Assembly (NCBI RefSeq): GCF_002850605.1
Contig: NZ_NXGB01000006.1
Span: forward strand, 86,776-150,775
From: Pasteurella oralis
Lineage (GTDB): Bacteria > Pseudomonadota > Gammaproteobacteria > Enterobacterales > Pasteurellaceae
Direction of reading: 5' to 3'
Length of the DNA stretch: 64,000 nt
This document shows positions 29,704 through 39,705 of the stretch, piece after piece (positions within the stretch are counted from its first letter, which is position 1; each line of letters opens with the position of its first letter). The position numbers and the translations under genes are program-made. The notes beneath the pieces were generated by a model. That model did not search any database, had not been told where the DNA came from, and saw nothing but the letters and a program-made list of their open reading frames with translations.

Positions 29704-30225
29704 ATGATGTCAAAAGTAAAAGGTAAAGGTTTTATCTTAATGGGGGTATCTAGTACGGGAAAAACCTCGGTTGGGACTGCGGTCGCGCAACGCTTAGGTA
29801 TTAAATTGATTGATGGAGATGATCTTCATCCAAGAGCAAATATCATCAAAATGGGACAAGGACAACCATTAAATGATCAGGATCGTGCACCATGGCTAGA
29901 ACGTATCCGTGATGCCGCATTCAGTTTAGAGCAAAAAAGTGAAGTTGGGATTATTATTTGTTCGGCATTAAAAAAACAGTATCGCGATTTAATCCGTGAT
30001 GGCAATGATGTGAAATTTTTGTTTTTACACGGTCCTTTTGAGTTAGTTCTTGAGCGAATGAAACAACGTAAAGGTCATTATATGAAAACAGAGATGTTAA
30101 AAAGCCAATTTGATACGCTAGAAGTACCACAAGCGGATGAATCTGATGTTATTCATATTAGTATTGATGGGACATTTGATGAAGTCGTAGAACGCTGTGT
30201 TAAGGCTCTTGAACCTTTAATTTAA
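29704..30225 (+). CDS. gntK: Gluconokinase
   Basis: Phosphorylates gluconate to 6-phosphogluconate for the pentose phosphate or Entner-Doudoroff route. The 173-residue protein has the P-loop GVSSTGKTS (14-22), DGDDLHPRANIIKMGQGQPL typical of thermoresistant gluconokinase, and CSALKKQYRDLIR. It may start at the second ATG (29707), which is better spaced from AGAGGG. It faces gntP divergently and runs toward gntR, separated from it by a paired-uptake-signal hairpin. Confidence 0.95.
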   Translation: MMSKVKGKGFILMGVSSTGKTSVGTAVAQRLGIKLIDGDDLHPRANIIKMGQGQPLNDQDRAPWLERIRDAAFSLEQKSEVGIIICSALKKQYRDLIRDGNDVKFLFLHGPFELVLERMKQRKGHYMKTEMLKSQFDTLEVPQADESDVIHISIDGTFDEVVERCVKALEPLI

Positions 30226-30243
30226 TGGGTAAAATTTGTTTAA

Positions 30244-30292
30244 AACTGACCGCACTTTTAATAAAGCTCTTTGTCAAGTGCGGTCACTTTTT
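30244..30292. terminator. Paired uptake-signal terminator, gntK/gntR
   Basis: ctgaccgcacttt at 30247-30259 pairs with aagtgcggtcac at 30276-30287, followed by TTTTT. It lies between the convergent gntK and gntR and covers the gntR stop. Confidence 0.8.
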
Positions 30293-31289
30293 AGATACTT
30301 TCACCTAAGTGAATTTGATAACCTAGATTAATAATAGAACTTTGTTGTGGCATGCCCTGTATGCGATTTAATAGCTCTTGTGCTGCTATTTTACCAATTT
30401 CAAGTCGTGGAGTGATGACTGTTGCAAGCTGTGGTGTCATTGATTGTCCAACATCATGGCCATGAAAACCTGCAATAGCAACTTGTTTTGGCACTTTGAT
30501 TCCTAAACGTTGACATTCAAATAGGGCACCGATTGCTAAGTCATCATTCGTACAAAAAATACCGTTTAATTCGGGTTTTTGTTGTAACGCTTCATGTAAT
30601 TGCTGTGCACCAAGACTAAATGAAGAAGGTTGTTCTGTTGTTAAACTATGGGGCTGTAAGCCATGTTTTCGCATGGCTTGTTCATAGCCTTGCATTTTTA
30701 GGCGTGTGCGTTTGTCCATACGTGCAGAGAAATAGACAACATTTTTATGACCTCGATTAATCATCGTTTCAACCATGGCTTGTGCCGCCGCAATATTATC
30801 AAAGCCAATCGCTTGTTGAATACCAATTTCACTGCACTCCATAATTTCCACTACAGGAATATTGGCAACTTCAAGCATTTTTAATGTGCGAGCAGTATGT
30901 TGATTTTCTGAAAGAATAAGCCCATCTACATTGTAAGAAAGTAAGCTTTCAATACGTTGTTCTTCTTTCTTTGCGCTATAACCATAGTGAGCTAACATAG
31001 TTTGATAGCCCATGTTATCACTAATCATTTCAATCCCTTTAATGACATCAGCGAATACTTGGTTGGTTAAAGATGGAACAAGGACACCAATCGCGCGGCT
31101 TTTGGCATTAGACAGAATATCAGGTGCTCGGTTAGGTATATAACCAAACTGTTCAATTGCCTGTGCGATTTTAGTTTGGGTGTCTGGTGCAACTGATTCT
31201 GGGTTACGTAAATAACGACTGATCGTCATTTTCGTAATACCAAGATGGGTGGCGATATCTTGTAAGGTTGGGCGTTTGCGCTTGCTCAT
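30291..31289 (-). CDS. gntR: GntR gluconate repressor, LacI family
   Basis: LacI-family repressor closely resembling E. coli GntR. The helix-turn-helix is PTLQDIATHLGITKMTISRY at about residues 7-26, followed by the hinge NRAPDILSNAKSRAIGVLVP, and the sugar-binding domain has GVFCTND-type and AGFHGHDVGQ segments as in GntR. I start at ATG 31289 (MSKRKRP), three codons inside the open frame, to give 332 residues. It likely binds the two palindromes in the gntP-gntK spacer and is released by gluconate. Confidence 0.93.
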   Translation of the reverse strand: MSKRKRPTLQDIATHLGITKMTISRYLRNPESVAPDTQTKIAQAIEQFGYIPNRAPDILSNAKSRAIGVLVPSLTNQVFADVIKGIEMISDNMGYQTMLAHYGYSAKKEEQRIESLLSYNVDGLILSENQHTARTLKMLEVANIPVVEIMECSEIGIQQAIGFDNIAAAQAMVETMINRGHKNVVYFSARMDKRTRLKMQGYEQAMRKHGLQPHSLTTEQPSSFSLGAQQLHEALQQKPELNGIFCTNDDLAIGALFECQRLGIKVPKQVAIAGFHGHDVGQSMTPQLATVITPRLEIGKIAAQELLNRIQGMPQQSSIINLGYQIHLGESI

Positions 31290-31357
31290 TTTTCTCAATG
31301 TCTTTTTGGTGTAACTGGCGTATAATCAGGCTAAATTATTGGTTAGGAGATTAGAAA

Positions 31358-32458
31358 ATGCAAGCCAAAATTGAACAGAATCTTACCGCACTTGAGCAAG
31401 AAATGAATGAAACGATTGCAAGCACTGTGCGTTTAACTCAATACAGTCATGGTGCAGGCTGTGGTTGTAAAATCTCGCCTAAAGTATTAGAAAAGATCCT
31501 ACATTCAGAAATGGAAAAATGGGTTGATCCGCATTTGTTAGTCGGCAATGAAACCAAAGATGATGCGGCTGTTTATGATATTGGTAATGGAATCGGGATT
31601 ATTAGTACGACAGATTTTTTTATGCCCATTGTCGATGATCCTTTTGATTTTGGACGTATTGCAGCGACCAATGCAATTAGTGATATTTTTGCGATGGGAG
31701 GAAAACCAATTATGGCGATCGCTATTTTAGGTTTTCCAATTAAAAAGCTACCTGCAGAAGTGGCACAAAAAATTGTTGATGGCGGGCGTTTTGCTTGCCA
31801 ACAAGCAGGTATTGCGCTTGCTGGTGGGCATTCTATTGATTCGCCAGAACCTATTTTTGGTTTAGCCGTAACAGGGATCATTCATACAGATAGAGTGAAG
31901 AAAAATGCCTCAGCAGAGGCAGATTGTAAGCTATTTTTGACTAAGCCACTTGGTATTGGTGTACTGACAACTGCAGAGAAAAAAGGCAAGTTAAAAGCTG
32001 AACACAAAGGATTGGCTACAGAAATTATGTGCCAAATGAACTGTATTGGTACTGAGTTTGCTGAAATAGATGGTGTGACTGCAATGACGGATGTAACTGG
32101 TTTTGGTTTACTTGGGCATTTAATCGAAATTTGTGAAGGATCAGATTTGAGTGCACATGTGTATTTTAATAAAGTGAAAACGTTAGAGGGAGTTGAACGT
32201 TATATTGAAAAAGGGTGTGTACCAGGAGGAACTGAACGTAACTTTGCGAGTTATGGTCATAAAGTGAGTACTATGACAGTGTTGCAAAAAGCGATCTTAT
32301 GCGATCCACAAACCTCTGGTGGTTTATTAATTGCAGTTAAACCAGAAGCAGAGTCTGTGGTATTTGAAATTGCACAAAAAGCAGGAATTGAATTAATTGA
32401 AGTAGGAAAACTGATTACCACGAATGAAGAAAGTGCGGTCAGAATTCAAGTCATTTAA
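31358..32458 (+). CDS. selD: Selenophosphate synthetase, cysteine form
   Basis: SelD makes selenophosphate from selenide and ATP for selenocysteine and selenouridine. The 366-residue protein carries the catalytic loop HGAGCGCKI with Cys35, encoded TGT, where several relatives including H. influenzae SelD have in-frame UGA for selenocysteine. Lys38 is the conserved partner, and [11 protein letters not shown] and GGHSI are ATP-binding parts. The N-terminus is about 18 residues longer than E. coli SelD; its sequence NLTALEQE is encoded across an uptake signal core at 31386-31394. AGGAG lies 10 bases before the ATG. No selA or selB is in the window. Confidence 0.95.
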   Translation: MQAKIEQNLTALEQEMNETIASTVRLTQYSHGAGCGCKISPKVLEKILHSEMEKWVDPHLLVGNETKDDAAVYDIGNGIGIISTTDFFMPIVDDPFDFGRIAATNAISDIFAMGGKPIMAIAILGFPIKKLPAEVAQKIVDGGRFACQQAGIALAGGHSIDSPEPIFGLAVTGIIHTDRVKKNASAEADCKLFLTKPLGIGVLTTAEKKGKLKAEHKGLATEIMCQMNCIGTEFAEIDGVTAMTDVTGFGLLGHLIEICEGSDLSAHVYFNKVKTLEGVERYIEKGCVPGGTERNFASYGHKVSTMTVLQKAILCDPQTSGGLLIAVKPEAESVVFEIAQKAGIELIEVGKLITTNEESAVRIQVI

Positions 32459-32517
32459 TAAAAAATAGGTTAATGCCTTGCTAGCTTAGCATTAACCCAT
32501 TTAAAATTAAATACAAT

Positions 32518-33483
32518 TTATATTCTACTCAGAATCAAGTTTGCCATCATTTCAATATGTTTTGGTGTGGTATTTAATGCTGGAATGTATCGATAGGAAA
32601 TACCACCATTTGTTAAGAAAATTTCTTTATTTTCTTCTTCAATTTCTTCTAATGTTTCTAAGCAGTCAGCGGCAAAGCCCGGACAGATTACCGCGATTTT
32701 GTGAATATTCTGGCTGGGTGCTTGCATTAAAAATTGATCAGTATAAGGTTGCAGCCATTCTTCCTTACCAAAACGGGATTGAAATGATAATCCCCATTGA
32801 TTTTCAGTGAAACCTAATCGATCAATTACTTCAAGTGCAGTTTGTTTACAATGTTCGCGGTAATAATCTCCCATGTTTTCGTAACGTAGTGGGATACCGT
32901 GAAACGAGAATAGTAAAAATTCATCAGGTTGGAACTGAATTTTGATGGATTCAACTAGCGCAGAAATATAATCCTCATTTATGTGGTAAGAATGAATGAA
33001 ATCAAAGGGGAGAAAACCTCGTTGGGTATGGATAACTTTAGCAAACGCATCAAAAACAGCACCAGTTGTTGAACTACTGTATTGTGGATAGAGTGGTAAT
33101 ACAATAAGTCTTTCTACGTGTTTTTCTAGCAACTTTTGTACAGCGTTTTCGATAGATGGATTGCCATAAGTCATACCAATTTCAACAATAATATTTTGTT
33201 TTTGTTGAATAAAATATTCTTGTAATGCTTGCTGTTGTTGGCGTGTAATTGTGAGTAAGGGGGAACCTTGTTCTGTCCAAATAGAAGCATAATTTTTAGC
33301 AACACGTTTAGAACGTAAAGGTAGAATAATGCCTTTTAATAACGGAAACCATTTGTAGCGTGGTAAATCTACTACACGAGGATCTGTTAAAAATTGCCAT
33401 AGATAATGAGAAATTGCTTTGGGCGTTGGGTTATCAGGTGTCCCTAAGTTAACTAAAATAACGCCTATTTTTTGTTTATTCAT
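32518..33483 (-). CDS. hemH: Ferrochelatase
   Basis: Inserts Fe2+ into protoporphyrin IX, the last step of heme synthesis. The 321-residue protein begins [16 protein letters not shown], has the catalytic His in [11 protein letters not shown], and ends with the family region [17 protein letters not shown]. It overlaps menI upstream by eight bases, so ydiJ-menI-hemH read as one operon. Confidence 0.96.
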   Translation of the reverse strand: MNKQKIGVILVNLGTPDNPTPKAISHYLWQFLTDPRVVDLPRYKWFPLLKGIILPLRSKRVAKNYASIWTEQGSPLLTITRQQQQALQEYFIQQKQNIIVEIGMTYGNPSIENAVQKLLEKHVERLIVLPLYPQYSSSTTGAVFDAFAKVIHTQRGFLPFDFIHSYHINEDYISALVESIKIQFQPDEFLLFSFHGIPLRYENMGDYYREHCKQTALEVIDRLGFTENQWGLSFQSRFGKEEWLQPYTDQFLMQAPSQNIHKIAVICPGFAADCLETLEEIEEENKEIFLTNGGISYRYIPALNTTPKHIEMMANLILSRI

Positions 33484-33895
33484 GATTGACCACTGAAAGA
33501 GTTAAACGAGCAATACAACAAAGTTTATTTTGTTGATCATTTATATGTATTTGCCATACTTGAATTTTTTTGCCTAAATGAACTGGCGTAGCCCTTGCTG
33601 TCACTATTCCTTCTTTGACTGGGCGGAGATGGTTGGCATTGATATCTAAACCGAGTACAGCTTGATTTTCATTTATACAACAAAAGCCTGCCATAGAACC
33701 AATCGTTTCTGCCAATGCTACTGAAAGTCCACCATGCAGAAAACCCATAGGTTGAGTAGTGCGATGATCAACGGGCATCGTGGCTTCAAGCCAATCATCA
33801 CCTTGTGCACTAAATTTGATGGCGAGATGTTCAATTGCGCTACGTCGGCTGAGCTGATTCATTTGCTCAAGGCTATAATGCTTTCTCCAAATCAT
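33476..33895 (-). CDS. menI: Hotdog acyl-CoA thioesterase (MenI/YdiI type)
   Basis: Hotdog-fold thioesterase of the YdiI/PaaI class; E. coli YdiI (MenI) hydrolyses 1,4-dihydroxy-2-naphthoyl-CoA in menaquinone synthesis. The 139 residues contain [19 protein letters not shown] with the catalytic Glu63 in the same place as in YdiI and a Gly-Gly oxyanion turn. It lies two bases after ydiJ and overlaps hemH. The substrate is inferred from the family. Confidence 0.88.
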   Translation of the reverse strand: MIWRKHYSLEQMNQLSRRSAIEHLAIKFSAQGDDWLEATMPVDHRTTQPMGFLHGGLSVALAETIGSMAGFCCINENQAVLGLDINANHLRPVKEGIVTARATPVHLGKKIQVWQIHINDQQNKLCCIARLTLSVVNHE

Positions 33896-33897
33896 AT

Positions 33898-36800
33898 TTA
33901 TTCCAATAATGTTAATAAGGCTTGTACAGGATGTTTAGGTTGCCATTTTTCCATGCGCTTAACTTGGCTGCGACAAGAATAGCCTGTTGCTAAACAATAT
34001 TCAGGATTTTTTCCCGCTAATTTAGTTGACCAAGATAAATCATAAATTTGTTTAGACATTGTGACGTGTTTAGTTTCATGACCAAAAGTACCCGCCATAC
34101 CACAGCAGCCAACGCTTTCTACCTGTAATTTTTGTCCAAACAGTGCAAAAATTTGTTGCCATTCTTTTGCACTATTGGGCAACGCTGTTGATTCGGTACA
34201 ATGTGGGAATAAGTACCACTCTTGTTCTTTAAAAGTGCGGTCAGTTTTCACAAAGTTTTGTAATACGCTGTGTTCATCATCTAATTGAGTTTTTAACCAT
34301 TCTTGTGATGTGAAGACATGGAATTCCCCACGTTGTTCTGCAAGTACTTCTTTGTATTCATCACGATAAGTTAGCACAATAGCAGGATCAACACCGACCA
34401 TCGCAATGTCTAGTTTGGCTATCCGAGATAAAAAGTCAGCTTGATTTTTAGCTGTTTTAGCGAAACGAGTTAAGAACCCTTTAATATGTTGGGCTTTGCC
34501 ATTTGGTTTAAATGGTAACAAGACTGGTTTGTAGCCTAGCGTTTGTGTAAATGCAACAAAGTCGGCAACGACTTTAGCATCATAATAAGATGTGAAGGGA
34601 TCTTGTACAATCATTAAAACTTTTTGTTTTTCGACCGCACTTAATTGTTCTAATTGCTCTAATGAATCCCCTTGATAACCAATTTTGACTAATTGTTGTT
34701 GTAATGAAGGTGTTGAAAGCAGAGGGAGATCAATCAACCCTAGCATTTTTTTTGTCGCAGCTTGAGTGAATTTAGCCGCAGTAAAAAAATTGAAAAAAGT
34801 CGGTTTTTTAGCCATTAATGGAGCAAGGTATTCAACATTAGCAATCACATGATCTTTTGCAGGACGCAGGTAGCGGCTGTGATACAAATGAAAAAATCTT
34901 GAACGGAAATTGGGTACATCAATTTTGATAGGACATTGGCTCGCACAAGCTTTACAAGCTAAACAGCTATCCATTGCCGCTTTCACTTCGTGTGAAAAAT
35001 CATATTCACCACGCCATTTCTGTATTGTATTTCGTATTTTTTCGATTAAATCAGTCAGTTTTATTTCATTTTGACGAAAATCCAGCTGTTCTGGTGAGAC
35101 ATTTTCATTTGCCATTAAACGTAACCACTCACGGAGAATGGCTGCACGCCCTTTTGGTGAAAATAAACGATTCTTGCTGATTTTCATTGAAGGGCACATA
35201 GTACTATGTACGTCAAAATTAAAACATAATCCATTTCCATTGCAATTCATTGCTCCGTTAAATACTTCGCGGATTTGTATCGGAATTTGCCGATCGTTAT
35301 CTGCTCGTATTGGTGATAAAATTGAATAAAGCTCATCTTTGCTATGCAATGGCGTACAAATTTTACCAGGATTTAAGCGATTGTCTGGATCAAATAAAAA
35401 CTTGATATAACGAAGCTCTTGCCATAATTCTGGGGTAAAATACTTTTCAGCGTATTGTGAACGCATACCTTTGCCATGTTCCCCCCAAATAAGTCCTCCA
35501 TATTGGCAGGTTAATTCGGCGACTTGGTCAGAAATTTGTTTAAATAACATGACTTGTTCTTTATCACATAAATCTAATGCTGGGCGTACATGTAATACCC
35601 CCGCATCTACATGACCAAACATACCGTATTGTAGTCCTTGTTCATCTAATATCGCTCTGAACTTTGCAATATAATCTGCCAAATTTTCAGGAGGAACACA
35701 GGTATCTTCGACAAATGGAATTGGTTTTGCCGCACCTTTCGCATTACCTAATAAACCCACTGCTTTTTTACGCATCGCATAAATACGTTCAATTGAAGCT
35801 AAATCTGAACAAACTTGATAGCCAATAATTGCATCTTGTCGCTGGGCAATTTTGTTATCTAATTCAGCACAAAGTGTATTGATTTGGCGTTGAATTGTTG
35901 CTTTATCATTGCTTGCATATTCCACAATATTTAAACCAAGAATTGGGTTATTTTCATTTTCAGTGAGTAATTCATTGACAGAATGCCAAATAATATCTTG
36001 CTTAGCTAAATTGAGCACAGTTGAATCGACAGTTTCGACAGAGAGTGCATTGGCTTTGACCATAAAAGGAGCATTACGTAATGCTGCATCAAAAGAGCTA
36101 TATTTAACATTAATTAATGTACGGTATTGAGGAATGGGTGTAAGATTTAAAGTCGCTTCACAAATAAAAGCAAGGGAACCTTCTGAACCGGTGAGAATAC
36201 GAGTGAGGTTAAATTCACTTTCGTCTTGATTAAACACATTTTTCAGATCATAACCTGTTAAAAAACGATTGAGCTGAGGTAAATCTTGGAGGATTTTGTT
36301 ACGCTTTTCTTTACAGCGTTGAAAAACTTCTTGGTGCAGCTGATAAGCTTTTTTTGATAAATGGCTCTGTGCCAGATTTTCTAAAAATCTATCCGTTTTA
36401 ACCACACTTGTATCTAGAATTTCACCGTTCATTAAAACCGCACGCAAGCCCAATACATGATCAGAGGTTTTACCGTATTGTAATGAGCCTTGTCCTGAGG
36501 CATCGGTATTGATCATCCCGCCTAACGTCGCACGGTTACTGGTCGAAAGCTCAGGTGAGAAAAATAGCCCATAAGGTTTTAAAAATTGGTTAAGTTGATC
36601 TTTAATTACACCTGCTTGTACTCGCACCCAACGTTGCTCAACGTTGAGTTCTAAAATTGCGGTCATATGGCGTGAAAGATCGACAATAATATTATTGTTA
36701 ATTGCTTGACCATTTGTCCCAGTTCCGCCACCACGTGGTGTAAAGGTTAAACTTTGATAGCAAGTTTGCTGTGCAAGCTTTGTAATCCTTACAAGATCTG

Positions 36801-36984
36801 CAACATTTTTAGGGAATAAAATTGCTTGAGGTAATTGCTGATAAACGCTGTTATCCGTTGCTAAAGTTAAACGTTCGGCATAGCTAGTGCTAATATCTCC
36901 ATCAAAATGTTGGGTTTTTAAGTCATTTAAATAATCATGAATAAGCGGAGAAAGTTGTGGAATATTTTTCAAACGGGGTAGCAT
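33898..36984 (-). CDS. ydiJ: FAD/4Fe-4S dehydrogenase YdiJ
   Basis: Large oxidoreductase of 1028 residues. The N-terminal half is an FAD-binding domain of the lactate/glycolate oxidase class (FTPRGGGTGTNGQAI; GGMINTDASGQGSLQYGKTS), then an FAD oxidase C-domain, and from about 650 a ferredoxin-type region with CLACKACASQCPIKIDV, followed by a CCG-type domain with VGCCGMAGTFGH. E. coli YdiJ is reported as a D-2-hydroxyglutarate dehydrogenase; that activity is inferred here. I prefer ATG 36984; a GTG opens the frame at 36993. First gene of ydiJ-menI-hemH. Confidence 0.92.
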   Translation of the reverse strand: MLPRLKNIPQLSPLIHDYLNDLKTQHFDGDISTSYAERLTLATDNSVYQQLPQAILFPKNVADLVRITKLAQQTCYQSLTFTPRGGGTGTNGQAINNNIIVDLSRHMTAILELNVEQRWVRVQAGVIKDQLNQFLKPYGLFFSPELSTSNRATLGGMINTDASGQGSLQYGKTSDHVLGLRAVLMNGEILDTSVVKTDRFLENLAQSHLSKKAYQLHQEVFQRCKEKRNKILQDLPQLNRFLTGYDLKNVFNQDESEFNLTRILTGSEGSLAFICEATLNLTPIPQYRTLINVKYSSFDAALRNAPFMVKANALSVETVDSTVLNLAKQDIIWHSVNELLTENENNPILGLNIVEYASNDKATIQRQINTLCAELDNKIAQRQDAIIGYQVCSDLASIERIYAMRKKAVGLLGNAKGAAKPIPFVEDTCVPPENLADYIAKFRAILDEQGLQYGMFGHVDAGVLHVRPALDLCDKEQVMLFKQISDQVAELTCQYGGLIWGEHGKGMRSQYAEKYFTPELWQELRYIKFLFDPDNRLNPGKICTPLHSKDELYSILSPIRADNDRQIPIQIREVFNGAMNCNGNGLCFNFDVHSTMCPSMKISKNRLFSPKGRAAILREWLRLMANENVSPEQLDFRQNEIKLTDLIEKIRNTIQKWRGEYDFSHEVKAAMDSCLACKACASQCPIKIDVPNFRSRFFHLYHSRYLRPAKDHVIANVEYLAPLMAKKPTFFNFFTAAKFTQAATKKMLGLIDLPLLSTPSLQQQLVKIGYQGDSLEQLEQLSAVEKQKVLMIVQDPFTSYYDAKVVADFVAFTQTLGYKPVLLPFKPNGKAQHIKGFLTRFAKTAKNQADFLSRIAKLDIAMVGVDPAIVLTYRDEYKEVLAEQRGEFHVFTSQEWLKTQLDDEHSVLQNFVKTDRTFKEQEWYLFPHCTESTALPNSAKEWQQIFALFGQKLQVESVGCCGMAGTFGHETKHVTMSKQIYDLSWSTKLAGKNPEYCLATGYSCRSQVKRMEKWQPKHPVQALLTLLE

Positions 36985-37529
36985 TTTAATCACTCTGTAA
37001 ATTATTAAAATAATATGTCAATTTTAAGTAAGTAATTGTAAGTGTTTCATCTAGAATAAATAATAAGAAAGTTTATCATAGTCAAACTTTCTTTAGGTGG
37101 AAATTTTTTAAACAATAAGATTTTTATTTATCAAAAAGGAGTCTTGATATAATAACTACAATCATTTGATAAATTCATGCTTATTTTTTGAACTTTTCAG
37201 CTCTAATTTTGGTTAAATAATGAGCGCGCTAGCTAAAAACAGTTTGATTTTATGGTATTAAGGTAGGATAATATAGGTACTTTTGAACATTCCTTTATGT
37301 GATTTATTTAAATAAAGGAAAGAATTTGTCAAAAGAGATTAGGGCAAATTCAAGCCTTGCTAAATGTAAAGACTTAAACTTGGTAGGTTAAAAAGAGTTC
37401 ACTTTTTAAATGAAAAAGTTTAAGATGAAAATGAACACAAGTTTTTGTGTTTTGAGTTTTAATTAAAATAATTTAACTAAAACTTAGTTTTAATTTTAAA
37501 GATGACTAAATGATAAGAGGATCATCCAA
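36985..37529 (+). promoter_or_regulatory. Long AT-rich spacer before ompA
   Basis: About 540 bases with no supported gene, separating divergent ydiJ and ompA. A 9-base-arm hairpin (agaaagttt / aaactttct, 37066-37092) lies near ydiJ. The stretch nearest ompA is very A/T-rich and must hold a strong promoter; the RBS is AAGAGGA at about 37514-37520. I could not assign -35/-10 boxes securely. Confidence 0.45.
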
Positions 37530-38558
37530 ATGAAAAAAACTGCAATCGCATTGACTATCGCTGCACTAGCAGCAGCTTCAGTAGCACAAGCAGCTCCACA
37601 AGCTAACACTTTTTATGTAGGTGCAAAAGCTGGTTGGGCTTCTTTCCACGATGGTTTAAATCAATTCAAAGAAAATGGATATGCTGTTAAGCGTAATTCT
37701 GTGACTTATGGTGTATTCGGTGGTTATCAAATTACTGATAACTTTGCTGTTGAATTAGGTTACGATGATTTTGGTCGTGCAAAAGTTAAATCAGAAGGTT
37801 TAACTCTAGCTAAACATACTAATCACGGTGCGCACTTAAGCTTAAAAGCAAGTTATCCAGTATTAACAGGTTTAGATATTTATGGTCGTGTTGGCGCAGC
37901 GTTAATTCGTTCAGACTATAAAATTGCAGATGAAATGACTGCTCGGGTACAAGATTTCACTCGCAACCATAGTCTAAAAGTATCGCCAGTATTTGCAGCG
38001 GGTGTTGAATATGCATTCATTCCTGAATTAGCTGCACGTATCGAATACCAATGGGTAAATGGTGTAGGTAAATACAAAGATGTAAATGGTAATCGCCAAG
38101 ACTATACACCAAGCATTGGTTCTGTAACTGCTGGTTTATCATATCGTTTTGGTCAAGCAGTAGCTATGCCTGAAATCATCAGCAAAACTTTCACGTTAAA
38201 TTCTGATGTGACTTTTGGCTTTGATAAAGCAGATTTAAAACCGGCTGCACAAACTGTATTAGATGGTATCTACGGTGAAATCGCACAATTAAAATCTGCT
38301 TCTGTAGCCGTTGCAGGTTACACTGACCGTTTAGGTTCTGATGCTTACAACTTAAAATTATCACAACGTCGTGCTGACACAGTAGCTAATTATTTAGTTG
38401 CTAAAGGTGTTGCACAAGATGCAATTAGCGCAACTGGTCACGGTGAAGCTAACCCTGTAACTGGTAACAAATGTGATTCAGTTAAAGGTCGTAAAGCGCT
38501 TATCGCTTGTTTAGCTGATGATCGTCGCGTTGAAATCGCTGTTAAAGGTAACAAATAA
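37530..38558 (+). CDS. ompA: OmpA-type porin (P5 family)
   Basis: Major heat-modifiable outer-membrane protein. The 342-residue precursor has a signal peptide (KKTAIALTIAALAAASVAQA, cut before APQ), an eight-strand beta-barrel (TFYVGAKAGWASF to GLSYRFGQ, about 22-210), and a C-terminal OmpA domain that binds peptidoglycan (TFGFDKADLKPAAQ; SVAVAGYTDRLGSDAYN; LSQRRADTVANYL). A pair of Cys (NKCDSVKGRKALIAC) near the end is usual. Strong RBS and a clear terminator indicate high expression. Surface loops appear short. Confidence 0.96.
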   Translation: MKKTAIALTIAALAAASVAQAAPQANTFYVGAKAGWASFHDGLNQFKENGYAVKRNSVTYGVFGGYQITDNFAVELGYDDFGRAKVKSEGLTLAKHTNHGAHLSLKASYPVLTGLDIYGRVGAALIRSDYKIADEMTARVQDFTRNHSLKVSPVFAAGVEYAFIPELAARIEYQWVNGVGKYKDVNGNRQDYTPSIGSVTAGLSYRFGQAVAMPEIISKTFTLNSDVTFGFDKADLKPAAQTVLDGIYGEIAQLKSASVAVAGYTDRLGSDAYNLKLSQRRADTVANYLVAKGVAQDAISATGHGEANPVTGNKCDSVKGRKALIACLADDRRVEIAVKGNK

Positions 38559-38589
38559 TTAATTTGTTAAGCTTATAGCAAGAATTATT

Positions 38590-38622
38590 GAAAGACCTAA
38601 ACTTATGTTTAGGTCTTTTCTT
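38590..38622 (+). terminator. ompA terminator
   Basis: Perfect stem aaagacctaaac / gtttaggtcttt with TTAT loop at 38591-38617, followed by TCTTTT. It precedes lemA and separates it from ompA. Confidence 0.92.
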
Positions 38623-38655
38623 TTATCAATTGGTTTAAATTTAAAGGAACTTGAA

Positions 38656-39240
38656 ATGAAAAAGTGGATTGCTATTATTTTAGTAGCGGTTGTTGCTGGT
38701 TTTACTTTAATGACTAGCTACAATGGCTTAGTCAAAGCAGAAGAAGAAATTGATTCTGTGTGGGCAAGTGTTGAATCAGCATACCAACGTCGTGCAGATC
38801 TTATTCCAAATTTAGTGAATACCGTGAAGGGACAAGCTAATTTTGAGCAAGAAACGTTAACAAAAGTGACGGAAGCGCGTGCTAAAGCATCACAAACAAA
38901 AATTGATCCTTCAAATCTTTCGGAAGAACAGCTTGCTAAATTCCAACAACATCAAAATGAAGTTGGCTCTGCTTTATCCCGTTTATTAGTCACAGTGGAA
39001 CAATATCCTACGCTTAGAGCCAATGACGCTTTTATGAACTTACAAGTACAGCTTGAAGGGACAGAAAATCGTATTAATGTGGCGCGTAATAAGTTTAATG
39101 AAGCGGCTCGTGTATATAATCAAAATGTACGTCAATTCCCAACCAAACTTGCGGCTATGATATTTGGCTTTAAAGAGAAACCGTATTTTAGATCAGTAGA
39201 AGGTGCGCAAAATGCACCAACAGTGAACTTTAATCATTAA
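38656..39240 (+). CDS. lemA: LemA family membrane protein
   Basis: LemA-fold protein: an N-terminal membrane anchor (WIAIILVAVVAGFTLMTSYNG) followed by a long helical bundle. YQRRADLIPNLVNTVKG and NEAARVYNQNVRQFPTKLAA are its signatures. I start at ATG 38656 behind AAAGGAAC, giving 194 residues; the longer frame from 38605 runs into the ompA terminator. It forms a unit with the two TPM-domain genes that follow. Molecular function is not established. Confidence 0.9.
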   Translation: MKKWIAIILVAVVAGFTLMTSYNGLVKAEEEIDSVWASVESAYQRRADLIPNLVNTVKGQANFEQETLTKVTEARAKASQTKIDPSNLSEEQLAKFQQHQNEVGSALSRLLVTVEQYPTLRANDAFMNLQVQLEGTENRINVARNKFNEAARVYNQNVRQFPTKLAAMIFGFKEKPYFRSVEGAQNAPTVNFNH

Positions 39241-39255
39241 TTGAAAGAAAGTAAT

Positions 39256-39705
39256 ATGCCTTTGTTTTCACGAATTCCAATTAATAAAACACAAGTTGAG
39301 GAAGCTATTTCTCAACTTGAAAGTCAGACCTCAGCTGAATTACGCGTCTATATTGAACGAAGAATAGCACAAACATCACAGGCAAAAACAGGATTTGAGC
39401 GTGCATTACAAGTTTTCGATGAATTAAAAATGTATGAAACACAAGCAAGAAATGCCGTACTGATTTATGTCGCTTTTAAAGACCATCAGTGTTCAATTAT
39501 TGGTGACCAGGGCATTCATCAATATGTCGGTGAGCAATTTTGGCAACAGCAATGTAACATTATGATCGATTATTTTCGGCATGCACAATATACCGAAGGT
39601 ATTGTGAGTGTAATTACAAATATTGGTCAAGAGCTAGTGGCTTATTTTCCAATTCAGCCTGATGATAAGAATGAATTAGATAACGAGGTAATTATTAATG
39701 ACTAG
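39256..39705 (+). CDS. TPM-domain protein, cytoplasmic type
   Basis: A 149-residue protein with a TPM (TLP18.3/Psb32/MOLO-1) domain: INKTQVEEAISQLESQTSAE, LRVYIERR, VLIYVAFKDHQCSIIGDQGI and HQYVGEQFW. There is no signal peptide or membrane segment. I use the ATG 39256; the frame is open from the TTG at 39241, right after the lemA stop. It overlaps the next TPM gene by eight bases, so the pair is translationally coupled. Function unknown. Confidence 0.82.
   Translation: MPLFSRIPINKTQVEEAISQLESQTSAELRVYIERRIAQTSQAKTGFERALQVFDELKMYETQARNAVLIYVAFKDHQCSIIGDQGIHQYVGEQFWQQQCNIMIDYFRHAQYTEGIVSVITNIGQELVAYFPIQPDDKNELDNEVIIND

Noticed and set aside
31440..31480. Selenocysteine codon in selD
   Set aside because: The codon is TGT, not TGA, so no recoding is needed in this gene.
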